From Vibrio cidicii (GTDB lineage Bacteria; Pseudomonadota; Gammaproteobacteria; Enterobacterales; Vibrionaceae), in NCBI RefSeq assembly GCF_009763805.1, contig NZ_CP046804.1, positions 3,038,001 through 3,102,000 of the forward strand: a stretch of 64,000 nt of DNA, in the 5' to 3' direction. Every line of letters starts with the position of its first letter. Position 1 is the stretch's first letter. Under the pieces are notes generated by a model that had not been told where the DNA came from, did no database searches, and saw only the letters and a program-made list of their open reading frames with translations. The position numbers were made by a program, and so were the translations under genes. Below are positions 1 through 8,903 of the stretch, in pieces.

Positions 1-512
1 CTGATAGCGTTATCGAGTACCTCAACGCGCAGATCAAAGCTGGCGCGCAATCGGTGATGGTGTTTGACACTTGGGGGGGCGTGTTGACTCCGCGTGACTA
101 CAACCAATTCTCGCTGCAGTACATGCATAAAATCGTTGATGGGCTGATGCGTGAAAATGATGGTCGCCGAGTGCCGGTCACCCTGTTCACCAAGAACGGT
201 GGCATGTGGCTGGAGCAAATAGCCGCAACAGGTTGTGACGCTGTGGGTCTTGATTGGACCATCAACATTGCCGATGCTAAAGCGCGCGTGGGAGATAAAG
301 TGGCCTTGCAAGGTAACATGGACCCCTCCATGTTGTATGCGCCGCATGAGCGTATCCGTGAAGAAGTGGCGACCATTCTTGAAGGATTTGGCCAAGGTGG
401 AACCGGGCACGTGTTTAACTTGGGGCACGGCATTCATCTCGATGTTCCACCAGAAAACGCGGGCGTGTTTGTTGAAGCGGTACATGAGCTTTCTAAGCCA
501 TACCACCAATAA
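1..512 (+). CDS. hemE: Uroporphyrinogen decarboxylase, 3' part
   Basis: This is the C-terminal part of uroporphyrinogen III decarboxylase, the cytosolic heme-pathway enzyme that converts uroporphyrinogen III to coproporphyrinogen III. The frame is open from base 3 and about 169 residues are visible, roughly half of a normal protein; the N-terminal half lies outside the window. The conserved stretch VFDTWGGVL is followed by a GLDWT segment and an NLGHGI segment near the end, all typical of HemE. A strong hairpin follows the stop codon, so hemE appears to end its transcription unit here. Confidence 0.95.
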   Translation, partial: DSVIEYLNAQIKAGAQSVMVFDTWGGVLTPRDYNQFSLQYMHKIVDGLMRENDGRRVPVTLFTKNGGMWLEQIAATGCDAVGLDWTINIADAKARVGDKVALQGNMDPSMLYAPHERIREEVATILEGFGQGGTGHVFNLGHGIHLDVPPENAGVFVEAVHELSKPYHQ

Positions 513-534
513 AAAGCACTCTCTGTTAGTGATT

Positions 535-560
535 AAAAACCAGCTTCGGCTGGTTTTTTT
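535..560 (+). terminator. Rho-independent terminator after hemE
   Basis: AACCAGC / GCTGGTT stem with a TTCG tetraloop, followed by a run of T. It lies 23 bases after the hemE stop codon. Confidence 0.9.
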
Positions 561-632
561 ATGCTCAGTGATTGGGCTTGCGAGGGTTTAGGGTTTGCCA
601 TGAGCCTAACGCTCTGCAACCAGACGTTTGTA

Positions 633-1205
633 TCACAGCAGCAGGTGTACACGCTGGCGAATATAGGCCACGGTTTGCTCTTCAAACCAAGGATTATTAC
701 GCAGCCACAGGGTGTTTCTTGGGGATGGATGCGGCAGCGGCAGATAGGTGGGCAGCCAGTCTTGCCAGCGTTGAACCGTTTCTGTCAGTGTTTTGGGTTT
801 GTCAGTTAAATAGTAGTTTTGTGCGTACTGGCCAATCAGTAGCGTCAGTTCAATATTGGGTAAGTGCTTGAGCAGCGCCTCATGCCATAGGGGCGCGCAT
901 TCTTTGCGAGGAGGAAGATCGCCCGATTGCCCACGGCCTGGGTAGCAAAACCCCATCGGCACAATGGCCACCTGTTTGGGGTCATAAAAGGTGGTTTTGT
1001 CGAGGTCGAGCCACTCTCTTAAACGATTGCCGCTGGCATCGTTCCAAGGTATGGAGGTTTGATGCACTTTGGTCCCGGGCGCCTGTCCAATGATCAAAAT
1101 CTTCGCCTCTGAGTGAGCTTGAACCACAGGGTTAGCACCTAGCGGCAAAGCGGAGGCACACACTTGGCAGGCTCGGATCTGCCTTAGCAGGGTGTCGAGA
1201 GCCAC
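633..1205 (-). CDS. Uracil-DNA glycosylase family protein
   Basis: A 190-residue protein of the uracil-DNA glycosylase superfamily (COG1573-like). It has the active-site-like motif GQAPG at residues 40-44 and a C-terminal HPSPRN motif, corresponding to the DNA-intercalation loop of the fold. An N-terminal C-x-x-C (residues 13-16) could be half of the iron-sulfur site of family 4/5 enzymes; I did not find a clear second pair, so cluster binding is uncertain. It is likely to remove uracil or a related damaged base, but the exact substrate cannot be read from the sequence. It lies four bases downstream of the 2-hydroxyacid dehydrogenase gene and is probably cotranscribed with it. Confidence 0.75.
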   Translation of the reverse strand: MALDTLLRQIRACQVCASALPLGANPVVQAHSEAKILIIGQAPGTKVHQTSIPWNDASGNRLREWLDLDKTTFYDPKQVAIVPMGFCYPGRGQSGDLPPRKECAPLWHEALLKHLPNIELTLLIGQYAQNYYLTDKPKTLTETVQRWQDWLPTYLPLPHPSPRNTLWLRNNPWFEEQTVAYIRQRVHLLL

Positions 1206-1208
1206 AGC

Positions 1209-2135
1209 TTAATAGCCCTTGGCGAAGCTGACTTGGTAATTGAGTGGGTAGCCCTCAATCCAGCGTTGGTAATTCTCGGCAAAAATCTCTACCACTTGTT
1301 CTGCAAAGCTCAAGGCAGCAATGTGTGGTGTGATGGTGATTTGTTTTAACCCCCAAAATGGATGATCGCTTGGCAGCGGCTCTTGCTCAAACACATCCAA
1401 GAAGGCGTGCTCAACCCAACGATTCTTGAGTGCCAGCAGCAGTGCCGCATTATCCAATACATCACCACGGCCAACGTTAAACAGCAAGACTTGGCGGCAG
1501 TGGCTCAAACTGGCTTGGTTGAGTAACTGTTTTGTCTGCTCGGTGCTGGGAAGGGTGTTGACGACGATGTCTGCTTGCGTCAATGCTGCGGCTAATTCAT
1601 TGATGTGATAGGTTTGATGAAAATGGCTGCCCGTCGGTGGAATGCCCGTGCGGTTTATACCCATGGTGTGCAGCCCCATCGCGGAGCAGACGTGTGCAAG
1701 ATGGTTACCAATGCTGCCCGTACCCAAAATGACCACCCGTTTGCCTTGCAAAGAGGTGTAGAGGTGCGGTTGCCATTGGCGTTGCTGCTGTTGTTGCGCG
1801 TAGAGCGGCAAGTGGCGCCAGTGAGCAATGCTATAACCCAGCACATATTCCGCGATCAGCGGGCCAAAAATGCCACGCACATTAGTAAGCGTGTAGTCAC
1901 GACGCAGGCCAGATGGCATCAGTGCGTTGACTCCAGCATAGGTCGATTGCAGCCATTGCAGTTTAGGGAATTGATCGAGCTTATCGGCGATTTTCGGCGG
2001 GGCGGCTAACACGATATCTGCCTCAGCGGGGTCTTGGGTGATCGTCAATTCCGGGAGGGAATGGCTCAAGAGCAGGTCGTGATAGCTCTGGTTCTCTTCA
2101 GTGAGGATGAAAATCTTGTGCTCTGAATGATGCAT
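1209..2135 (-). CDS. D-2-hydroxyacid dehydrogenase, GhrA-like
   Basis: A 308-residue NAD(P)-dependent D-isomer-specific 2-hydroxyacid dehydrogenase, close in length and pattern to glyoxylate/hydroxypyruvate reductase A. The Rossmann motif GTGSIG is at residues 138-143. The VGRGD segment, the DVFEQEPLP segment and the TPHIAA segment with the catalytic histidine follow in the expected order. Expected activity is reduction of glyoxylate or hydroxypyruvate in the cytosol; other 2-keto acids are possible. It is divergent from yjaG, and the uracil-glycosylase-like gene follows within four bases. Confidence 0.8.
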   Translation of the reverse strand: MHHSEHKIFILTEENQSYHDLLLSHSLPELTITQDPAEADIVLAAPPKIADKLDQFPKLQWLQSTYAGVNALMPSGLRRDYTLTNVRGIFGPLIAEYVLGYSIAHWRHLPLYAQQQQQRQWQPHLYTSLQGKRVVILGTGSIGNHLAHVCSAMGLHTMGINRTGIPPTGSHFHQTYHINELAAALTQADIVVNTLPSTEQTKQLLNQASLSHCRQVLLFNVGRGDVLDNAALLLALKNRWVEHAFLDVFEQEPLPSDHPFWGLKQITITPHIAALSFAEQVVEIFAENYQRWIEGYPLNYQVSFAKGY

Positions 2136-2200
2136 AACTTTTTTCCCGTTGGCGAATCAAGTAAACTTCCGCTGTCTTTTTCCGCAATGATTGAGTGACT

Positions 2201-2788
2201 ATGCTACAAAATCCACTTCAGGTTCGTTTAGAAAAACTGGAACCTTGGCAACAAATCACCTTTATGGTGTGTTTGTGTGAACGAATGTACCCTAACTACG
2301 CCATGTTTTGTGAAAACACTGGTTTTGCTGAGCCCCGCAACTATCGCAACATTTTAGATAGTGTATGGGAAATTCTCACGGTGAAAAATGCCAAAGTGAA
2401 TTTTGAGCGTCAACTTGAGAAGTTGGAAGAGTTGTTCCCTAGCGCTGAAGAGTTCGATCTTTATGCGGTTTATCCTGCGATGGATGCGTGTCAGGCACTC
2501 TCTACTTTATTGCATGGTTTGTTGGATCGCGACTATCTGTTTGATTCGATGATCAAAATTAGCCAACAATCGGTGCAAACCGTGGCGGATTTAGAACAAG
2601 CGCAAGGCAGTGAGCCGATCACCAATGACAATCAGAAAGCCAATGAAGCAGTTTGTGCCGAGTGGGATGTTCAGTGGGCAATTTTCCGTCCGTTGCGTGA
2701 AGCACAAGAGCGCGATATTGATCTGATCAAAGATTTACGCCAAGAGCTCAGAGACGAGCCATTGAGTAACATCGGCATTGAGCTGTAA
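2201..2788 (+). CDS. yjaG: DUF416 family protein YjaG
   Basis: A 195-residue DUF416 protein, recognisable as the YjaG that lies upstream of hupA in enterobacteria and vibrios. Conserved segments include LCERMYPNYAMFC near the N terminus and ERDIDLIK near the C terminus. I chose the ATG that gives MLQNP, which matches the family start; an in-frame GTG lies six bases upstream. The function is not established. No signal peptide or membrane segment is visible, so it should be cytosolic. A terminator hairpin shared with the opposing gene follows the stop. Confidence 0.85.
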   Translation: MLQNPLQVRLEKLEPWQQITFMVCLCERMYPNYAMFCENTGFAEPRNYRNILDSVWEILTVKNAKVNFERQLEKLEELFPSAEEFDLYAVYPAMDACQALSTLLHGLLDRDYLFDSMIKISQQSVQTVADLEQAQGSEPITNDNQKANEAVCAEWDVQWAIFRPLREAQERDIDLIKDLRQELRDEPLSNIGIEL

Positions 2789-2800
2789 GCGGAAAAGTAA

Positions 2801-2824
2801 AAAAGGCTCCATCGGAGCCTTTTT
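2801..2824. terminator. Bidirectional terminator between yjaG and the CBS-domain gene
   Basis: AGGCTCC / GGAGCCT stem with ATC loop, flanked by A on the left and T on the right, so it can act for both convergent genes. Confidence 0.85.
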
Positions 2825-2833
2825 GCTGTCTGC

Positions 2834-3925
2834 TTAACGCGATTTGATTTTTTCGAGGTTGATCTCTTCATCCTCATCATCGCGGCTTTCAATCATGCCG
2901 TGTTTGGTTTTCCAGCGTTCCCAACGCTGATACGCCAACTGCTGCATGTCGCTACTTTTGTCCGCTTCGTCGATGATCTCCTCACCAAGCAAGTATTCGA
3001 AAATATCTTCCAGTGTCACTAGGCCTTGCACCGTGCCGTATTCGTCCACCACGATGGCCAGTTGCAGACGTTTTGCCATCATTTGGTCAAACACTTTCGG
3101 CAGCGGCATATTATTAAGTATCACGTGAATGGGTCGCATCACCGCGCCCAACTGCTTCTCGCCTTGTCCTGCTTGTTGCAGTTTAAACAGCTCCAAACGG
3201 TGCACAAAACCGATGATGTTGTCTTTCTGCTCGCTGTAAACCAGCGGGCGAGAGAACGGTGTCTCTTTGTGTTCGGCAAGAAACTCATTAATCGTGGTGG
3301 TTGCTTCGACACGAAACACCACCGGGCGAGGCGTCATCACCTGCGTCACGGCCACATTCTGGATGCCTAGTAAGTTGCTGAGGATCTTCGATTCACCTTC
3401 TGCAAACTCGCCACTTTCACGTGCGAGGATCGCCATGGCCGACAGTTCATCACGCATTTTTGGCATCTCGTGATTGCGCGCCAATCTTTTCGTGATCTGT
3501 TCAGAGAACCACACAAACGGCGTGAGTGCCCACACCATCCAGCGTAGTGTGGTTGCCGCGCTCGGGGCGAGCTGTCGCCAGTAAGTCGCACCGATGGTTT
3601 TGGGCACGATTTCCGACAACACCAAAATACCCAACGTCAGCACGCCGGAAAACACGCCAAGCCACTCACTGCCAAACACCACGGCGGCCTGTGCGCCTGC
3701 GGTTGCCGCGCCTATGGTATGCGCGATGGTATTGAGGGTGAGGATCGAGGCCAGCGGACGGTCGATATCCGCTTTGAGTTTAGCCAATGGCTCTGCAGCA
3801 GGGTGTGCCTGCTGTTTCAACTGTGCGATATAGCTCGGGCTGATACTCAGTAACACCGCCTCCAATACCGAACAGATAAAGGAAATACCGATAGCGATAG
3901 AGATGTAGATAGTAAGCAGTAGCAT
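2834..3925 (-). CDS. CNNM/CorC-type membrane protein with CBS domains
   Basis: A membrane protein of about 363 residues from the HlyC/CorC (DUF21-CBS) family. The N-terminal CNNM domain (about residues 1-145) has several hydrophobic segments and the conserved SEIVPKTIGA stretch. A CBS-domain pair follows (about 185-310), containing VVDEYGTVQGLVTLEDI. Relatives are linked to magnesium or cobalt homeostasis; no substrate can be read here. I chose ATG 3925 rather than the more distal one because AAGGG lies at ribosome-binding distance upstream and the product then begins directly with the first membrane segment. The large CorC-HlyC C-terminal domain is absent. Confidence 0.8.
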   Translation of the reverse strand: MLLLTIYISIAIGISFICSVLEAVLLSISPSYIAQLKQQAHPAAEPLAKLKADIDRPLASILTLNTIAHTIGAATAGAQAAVVFGSEWLGVFSGVLTLGILVLSEIVPKTIGATYWRQLAPSAATTLRWMVWALTPFVWFSEQITKRLARNHEMPKMRDELSAMAILARESGEFAEGESKILSNLLGIQNVAVTQVMTPRPVVFRVEATTTINEFLAEHKETPFSRPLVYSEQKDNIIGFVHRLELFKLQQAGQGEKQLGAVMRPIHVILNNMPLPKVFDQMMAKRLQLAIVVDEYGTVQGLVTLEDIFEYLLGEEIIDEADKSSDMQQLAYQRWERWKTKHGMIESRDDEDEEINLEKIKSR

Positions 3926-4189
3926 GATTGCCCTTGATAGAAAAACAGAGTGTTGTGACACGAGGGGAGAGTATACGCTAATAACCCCATTCACCCCTTA
4001 TAAATAGGTGCTTCGCAGAGGAAAACCAAGGGAATTCTGCTATCAATCGGTAACAATTTGTGAGTTATTACTCAGAATATGGCTAAAAGTAATTCACTAG
4101 AGCGAAAGAAACACGACAAACCTTTGCCAGATGGGGCCTTTATGCTTTAGAGTGAGACCAATTCGATAACCTATGAGAAGGGAAACCTA

Positions 4190-4462
4190 ATGAACAAGAC
4201 CCAATTAATCGACTTTATCGCAGAGAAAGCAGACCTATCTAAAGCACAAGCAAAAGCTGCTCTTGAAGCTACTCTTGAAGGCGTAGAAGGCGCTCTGAAA
4301 GAGGGTGACCAGGTTCAACTAATTGGTTTTGGTACATTCAAAGTGAACCACCGTGCCGCGCGTACTGGCCGTAACCCAAAAACGGGCGCTGAGATCCAAA
4401 TCGCAGCAGCAAATGTGCCAGCGTTCGTTGCAGGCAAAGCACTGAAAGAATCAGTAAACTAA
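4190..4462 (+). CDS. hupA: DNA-binding protein HU-alpha
   Basis: A 90-residue HU-family nucleoid protein of standard length. It starts [14 protein letters not shown] and carries the [18 protein letters not shown] beta-arm region that inserts into the DNA minor groove. HU bends and compacts DNA as a homo- or heterodimer and affects replication, recombination and transcription. The position between yjaG and the DUF1481 lipoprotein gene is the same as for hupA in enterobacteria, which is why I assign alpha rather than beta. About 260 bases of non-coding DNA upstream probably hold its promoter; a GC-rich hairpin follows. Confidence 0.95.
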   Translation: MNKTQLIDFIAEKADLSKAQAKAALEATLEGVEGALKEGDQVQLIGFGTFKVNHRAARTGRNPKTGAEIQIAAANVPAFVAGKALKESVN

Positions 4463-4470
4463 TTCAGTGA

Positions 4471-4500
4471 GGCGCCGAGGAATCCTCTTCGGCGCCATTC
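4471..4500 (+). terminator. Hairpin after hupA
   Basis: GGCGCCGA / TCGGCGCC stem followed by a T-rich stretch, nine bases after the hupA stop. It may limit readthrough into the lipoprotein gene. Confidence 0.75.
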
Positions 4501-4510
4501 TTTTACAAAA

Positions 4511-5212
4511 ATGAAAAAATTACTTCTTGCTTGTGCCGCTGGCGTTCTGCTGGCTGGCTGTTCTTCTTCCTCCCGACCGACCCTTGAGCAGTTTACCGAA
4601 TTTACTGGTGGACAGATGATGGGTGATGCGACCAGTTTCTATTGGGTGACCGAAAAACTTTCCGGGCCACAAAAAGCGTCTGATTTTGTCTTAGTGGGTG
4701 AATATGGCTGGTATCAAAGTGAGTATCGCTGGGATGAAGGTACGCTTAGAGAGTTGATTCGACAAGGTGAACAGCGGGATAGCAAGCTGGGCTTGGTGCC
4801 TTATCGAATCCACGTTCGTTTTAACGTTGATGGCGAAGCGGTGTACCAGCAGTTTCGCCTCAACAGCAAGGTGCTGCCGATTCAGGCGGATCAATTGCAA
4901 CGCTATCAATCGGAAGCCGATGTGCTGGTGAAAAAAAGCAAGCAGCAGTCGCGTGATGGTTTGGAATTGATCCAAGGTTACTGGGATGGCGAAACCTTCG
5001 AAACCTGTGCGGGTGAAGAGTTTTCTACCCTCGAGTTTAACCAAACACTGCCCGGGTTTGTGATTAACCGCTTGGCGAGCGTTGATAGCTACGTTGCCTT
5101 TCTCGGGAAAAAATCGTCCAAGCGTTTGGAAGTTGACACGTTACTTTTGTTAGATGAAGACGATCGAGATTGTGTCACCCGCCCCGTGCTGATTGAAGAC
5201 GAACAAAAATAA
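4511..5212 (+). CDS. DUF1481 lipoprotein (YjaH-like)
   Basis: A 233-residue predicted lipoprotein. The N terminus is a lipoprotein signal peptide with lipobox LLAG-C, so Cys17 would be lipidated and the mature protein anchored in the cell envelope. The remainder matches the DUF1481 family, whose gene commonly follows hupA in gamma-proteobacteria. No catalytic motif is visible and the function is unknown. It lies 48 bases after hupA, across a hairpin, and ends at a strong terminator shared with the opposing purD. Confidence 0.8.
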   Translation: MKKLLLACAAGVLLAGCSSSSRPTLEQFTEFTGGQMMGDATSFYWVTEKLSGPQKASDFVLVGEYGWYQSEYRWDEGTLRELIRQGEQRDSKLGLVPYRIHVRFNVDGEAVYQQFRLNSKVLPIQADQLQRYQSEADVLVKKSKQQSRDGLELIQGYWDGETFETCAGEEFSTLEFNQTLPGFVINRLASVDSYVAFLGKKSSKRLEVDTLLLLDEDDRDCVTRPVLIEDEQK

Positions 5213-5236
5213 AAAAGGCGCTGATTCAGCGCCTTT
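5213..5236. terminator. Bidirectional terminator between the DUF1481 gene and purD
   Basis: AAAAGGCGCTGA / TTCAGCGCCTTTT near-perfect hairpin with A and T runs on the two sides. It serves both converging units. Confidence 0.9.
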
Positions 5237-5252
5237 TGTCTATCTAATATGG

Positions 5253-6539
5253 TTACTGCTGTTCGCGAGCAATCGCGCGATAACCAATATCGTTGCGATG
5301 GAACATGCCATCCCAGCTGATCTGTTTGGCCAGTGCATAAGCGCGTTGCTGCGCTTCAAAGACACTGTGACCTAAGGCAGTGGCACACAATACGCGGCCA
5401 CCATTGGTCACCACATGGCCCTCTTTGTCGGTGGTGCCGGCGTGGAACACTTTCTGCCCTTCGACTTCGTCTGTCGGTAGGCCTGAAATGACATCGCCTT
5501 TGGCATAATCGCCCGGGTAACCGCCCGCAGCGAGGACGATACCGATAGAAGCGCGCGGGTCCCATTTTGATTCAACTTGGTCGAGTTTCTGCTCGATCGC
5601 GGCCAGACAAAGTTCAACCAGATCCGATTGCATGCGCATCATGATTGGCTGCGTTTCTGGATCACCAAAACGGCAGTTGTACTCGATCACCTTGGGTGTG
5701 CCATCTTTGTCGATCATCAAACCCGCGTAGAGGAAGCCGGTGTATGGGTTGCCTTCCGCGGCCATACCACGCACGGTTGGATAGATCACTTCCTGCATAA
5801 CCCGATCATGAATCTCTGGTGTTACCACTGGCGCTGGCGAGTACGCGCCCATGCCGCCAGTGTTTGGACCTGTGTCTTGATCGCCGACGCGTTTGTGGTC
5901 TTGGCTGGTGGCCATTGGCAGGACGTTTTCGCCATCCACCATGACGATAAAGCTGGCCTCTTCGCCATCAAGGAACTCTTCGATCACCACGCGGCTGCCC
6001 GCTTCACCAAAAGCGTTGCCTGCCAGCATGTCTTGAATCGCGTCTTCGGCTTCTTGCAGGGTCATGGCGACAATCACCCCTTTGCCTGCCGCAAGGCCAT
6101 CGGCTTTCACCACAATAGGCGCGCCTTGTTCGCGTACATATGCCAGTGCGGGTTCGATTTCCGTAAAGTTGGCGTAGGCAGCGGTAGGGATTTGATGGCG
6201 AGCCAAGAAATCCTTGGTAAAGGCTTTTGAACCTTCAAGCTGCGCCGCTGCTTGCGTTGGGCCAAAAATAGGCAAGCCCGCTTGGCGAAACGCATCGACG
6301 ACACCAATCACCAATGGCGCTTCAGGGCCAACGATGGTGAGTTCAATCGCTTTCTCTTGAGCAAACGCGACTAAGCCTTCGATGTCTTCGACAGCGATAT
6401 TGACGTTTTCTAGCTTAGGCTCCAGTGCTGTACCGGCATTTCCCGGTGCAACAAACACCGTGGTGACATTGGGATTTTGTGCCACTTTCCAGCCCAGCGC
6501 ATGTTCACGACCACCTGAGCCAATAATCAATACATTCAT
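5253..6539 (-). CDS. purD: Phosphoribosylamine-glycine ligase
   Basis: GAR synthetase of 428 residues, the second step of purine biosynthesis (phosphoribosylamine + glycine + ATP to GAR). The chosen start gives MNVLIIGSGGREHAL, the invariant N terminus; an upstream ATG would add 15 residues without family support. ATP-grasp features follow: KADGLAAGKGV, a DHKRVGDQDTGPNTGGMGAYSP loop region and the NCRFGDPETQ metal-binding motif. It is downstream of purH on the same strand with a 57-base gap containing a hairpin, so the two form a purHD operon. Confidence 0.95.
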   Translation of the reverse strand: MNVLIIGSGGREHALGWKVAQNPNVTTVFVAPGNAGTALEPKLENVNIAVEDIEGLVAFAQEKAIELTIVGPEAPLVIGVVDAFRQAGLPIFGPTQAAAQLEGSKAFTKDFLARHQIPTAAYANFTEIEPALAYVREQGAPIVVKADGLAAGKGVIVAMTLQEAEDAIQDMLAGNAFGEAGSRVVIEEFLDGEEASFIVMVDGENVLPMATSQDHKRVGDQDTGPNTGGMGAYSPAPVVTPEIHDRVMQEVIYPTVRGMAAEGNPYTGFLYAGLMIDKDGTPKVIEYNCRFGDPETQPIMMRMQSDLVELCLAAIEQKLDQVESKWDPRASIGIVLAAGGYPGDYAKGDVISGLPTDEVEGQKVFHAGTTDKEGHVVTNGGRVLCATALGHSVFEAQQRAYALAKQISWDGMFHRNDIGYRAIAREQQ

Positions 6540-6564
6540 CTCATCATCCTCAAATCTTGCGAAA

Positions 6565-6588
6565 AGAGGTGCCTTGGCGGGCACCTCT
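6565..6588 (-). other. Intercistronic hairpin between purH and purD
   Basis: AGAGGTGCC / GGCACCTCT stem with a six-base loop lies inside the purH-purD gap. On the transcribed (minus) strand it is followed by only four T, so it is a weak terminator at best. It may reduce purD expression or protect the purH message. Confidence 0.5.
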
Positions 6589-6596
6589 GATAGAAA

Positions 6597-8189
6597 TTAG
6601 TGGCGGAAGTGGCGCATACCCGTGAAGATCATCGCCATGCCGTGTTCGTCGGCGGCGGCAATCACTTCATCATCACGCATCGAACCGCCAGGCTGAATCA
6701 CGCACTTGATACCAGCTTCGGCCGCGGCATCAATGCCATCGCGGAAGGGGAAGAAAGCATCAGATGCCATCACGCTGCCAGCCACTTCAAGGCCTTCGTC
6801 TGCCGCTTTGATTCCGGCAATTTTCGCCGAGTACACGCGGCTCATTTGGCCTGCGCCCACACCGATGGTCATGTCACCTTTCGCGTAGACAATCGCGTTT
6901 GACTTCACATACTTGGCGACTTTCCAGCAGAACAGTGCATCTTTCAGCTCTTCTTCTGTAGGTTGGCGTTTTGACACCACTTTAAGATCGGCTAGGCCGA
7001 CCATGCCTTGGTCACGGTCTTGTACCAACAGGCCGCCGTTAACGCGTTTCACATCAAAGCCCGTGGTCTTGGTTGACCATTCGCCGCACTCAAGCAGACG
7101 AACATTTTTCTTCGCAGCCACCACTTCGATTGCTTGTGCAGAAACAGAAGGAGCAATGATCACTTCAACGAATTGGCGCTCAACGATAGCACTCGCAGTT
7201 TCTGCATCGAGCTCTTGGTTGAATGCAATGATGCCGCCAAATGCGGAGGTTGGGTCGGTTTGGTAAGCGCGGTTGTACGCTTCAAGAATGTCTTTACCGA
7301 GTGCGACGCCGCATGGGTTGGCGTGTTTAACGATGACACAAGCAGGCTCGCTAAACTCTTTCACACACTCAAGGGCCGCGTCGGTGTCGGCAATGTTGTT
7401 GTAAGACAGTGCCTTGCCCTGGATTTGGCGAGCAGTCGCCACAGACGCTTCTTCTGGGTTCGCTTCCACGTAAAACGCCGCTGCTTGGTGGCTGTTTTCG
7501 CCGTAGCGCATGTCTTGTTTCTTGAGGAACTGTTGGTTGAAGGTGCGAGGGAATTTGCTCTCTTCATCGCCTTCCTTGTTCTCTCCGTAAGAAGCAACCA
7601 TAGTGCCGAAGTAGTTGGCGATCATGCCATCATAAGCGGCAGTGTGCTCAAATGCGGCGATAGCAAGGTCGAAGCGGGTCTCGAGTGTCAGAGAGTTGTC
7701 GTTGGCGTCCATCTCGGCAATCACGCGATCGTAATCGTGCGCGTTGACCACTATGGCCACATCTTTGTGGTTTTTCGCCGCTGAACGCACCATGGTTGGT
7801 CCGCCAATGTCGATATTCTCTACCGCGTCAGCCAGTGTACAGCCTTGTTTCGCGACCGTTTGTGCAAAGGGGTAGAGGTTAACCACGACGATGTCGATTG
7901 GGTTGATGCCGTGTTTCGCCATGACGTCATCGTCTTGACCGCGGCGACCAAGCACACCACCGTGAACTTTTGGGTGAAGGGTTTTAACACGACCATCCAT
8001 CATCTCTGGAAAACCGGTGTAGTCAGAGACTTCGGTGACTGCGATGCCTTTTTCTGCCAGTAAGCGAGCGGTGCCACCGGTCGAGAGAATATCAACACCA
8101 CGTTGTGCCAGTGCTTGTGCAAACTCAACAATACCGGTTTTGTCTGATACGCTAATCAGAGCGCGGCGAATAGGACGAGCGTTGTTCAT
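6597..8189 (-). CDS. purH: Bifunctional AICAR formyltransferase / IMP cyclohydrolase
   Basis: A 530-residue PurH, the enzyme for the last two steps of IMP synthesis. The N-terminal IMP cyclohydrolase domain is marked by [15 protein letters not shown] and [10 protein letters not shown]. The C-terminal AICAR transformylase domain is marked by [10 protein letters not shown] and ends with the family signature FTGMRHFRH. Length and ends match the family. It is the first gene of purHD and faces away from zntR. A sequence resembling a PurR operator lies about 200 bases upstream. Confidence 0.97.
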   Translation of the reverse strand: MNNARPIRRALISVSDKTGIVEFAQALAQRGVDILSTGGTARLLAEKGIAVTEVSDYTGFPEMMDGRVKTLHPKVHGGVLGRRGQDDDVMAKHGINPIDIVVVNLYPFAQTVAKQGCTLADAVENIDIGGPTMVRSAAKNHKDVAIVVNAHDYDRVIAEMDANDNSLTLETRFDLAIAAFEHTAAYDGMIANYFGTMVASYGENKEGDEESKFPRTFNQQFLKKQDMRYGENSHQAAAFYVEANPEEASVATARQIQGKALSYNNIADTDAALECVKEFSEPACVIVKHANPCGVALGKDILEAYNRAYQTDPTSAFGGIIAFNQELDAETASAIVERQFVEVIIAPSVSAQAIEVVAAKKNVRLLECGEWSTKTTGFDVKRVNGGLLVQDRDQGMVGLADLKVVSKRQPTEEELKDALFCWKVAKYVKSNAIVYAKGDMTIGVGAGQMSRVYSAKIAGIKAADEGLEVAGSVMASDAFFPFRDGIDAAAEAGIKCVIQPGGSMRDDEVIAAADEHGMAMIFTGMRHFRH

Positions 8190-8387
8190 GCTTCCATTTC
8201 CTCAAATTCACGGAGTTAAACTAAAGATATTTGCCAAAAATGAACTTGTTCTTATCGCCAGAGCGGAAAACTCGGCTGATAAAAGATTGGCCAGTTTTGG
8301 TAAAGACCTTTGCTGCTGTTTTCATCGAGAAAACAGTCTCCCTCATTTGGTGGCGCGTATTCTAACCAATTTATTACAAAAAAGCTC

Positions 8388-8403
8388 GCGCAATCGTTTG
8401 GCA
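8388..8403. promoter_or_regulatory. Possible PurR operator upstream of purH
   Basis: GCGCAATCGTTTGGCA keeps the core GCAAnCGTTT of the PurR consensus but diverges in the right outer arm. It lies in the 283-base region between the divergent purH and zntR, about 200 bases from the purH start. This is an inference from motif resemblance only. Confidence 0.4.
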
Positions 8404-8472
8404 TCTCAAAAATAATTGCAAAAAGCGCCTGCTTAGACGACAAAAGTAACGAGTGAGTTAATAAGGAGAGTT

Positions 8473-8871
8473 ATGTTTCAAATCGGTGAATTGGCAAAAC
8501 GGTGTGGTGTGAGTGCGGATACGCTGCGTTTTTATGAAAAAAACCAACTGATTTTGCCTGCTGGGCGCAGTGAGTCTGGCTATCGCCTCTATAGTGAAGA
8601 GAACCAAAAACAGGTCGGTTTTATTCTCAAAGCGAAAGCGCTGGGCTTGAGTTTGGAAGAGATCAAAGAGTTGCTGGAGATCAAGCTGGAAGCGACAGAA
8701 CACAGCTGCGCTGAGGTGAAAGCGATCACTTCTGCCAAGTTAGCGCTGATCGATGAGAAAATCGCTCAGTTAAGCCAAATTCGTCAGGCGTTGAAGAAAA
8801 TCAACGATGCCTGTTGTGGTCATACGGATGACGATGCCAGCCACTGTTCCATTTTGGCAGCGCTAGAGTAA
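8473..8871 (+). CDS. zntR: Zn(II)-responsive MerR-family regulator ZntR
   Basis: A 132-residue MerR-family regulator. The winged helix is at residues 1-70 (starting MFQIGELAKRCGVS), followed by a dimerisation helix. Metal ligands match ZntR: Cys79 after the helix and a C-terminal loop with Cys114, Cys115, His117, His124 and Cys125. ZntR activates the zinc exporter zntA by unwinding a long-spacer promoter; zntA is not in this window, so it acts in trans. A consensus-like ribosome-binding site (AAGGAG) precedes the ATG. A bidirectional hairpin follows. Confidence 0.9.
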   Translation: MFQIGELAKRCGVSADTLRFYEKNQLILPAGRSESGYRLYSEENQKQVGFILKAKALGLSLEEIKELLEIKLEATEHSCAEVKAITSAKLALIDEKIAQLSQIRQALKKINDACCGHTDDDASHCSILAALE

Positions 8872-8892
8872 GCCGCTCATCAAGGAGCGGCT
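8871..8892. terminator. Bidirectional hairpin between zntR and the chemotaxis receptor
   Basis: AGCCGCTC / GAGCGGCT stem with a six-base loop overlapping the end of zntR. The T tract is weak on both sides. Confidence 0.65.
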
Positions 8893-8903
8893 TGATCTGC
8901 TAT

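Noticed and set aside
5577..6230. Long open frame opposite purD (217 codons)
   Set aside because: It lies wholly inside purD in antisense, has no family features and has low-complexity composition of an antisense shadow. The same holds for frames opposite purH (7134-7784) and hsdR (22775-23329).
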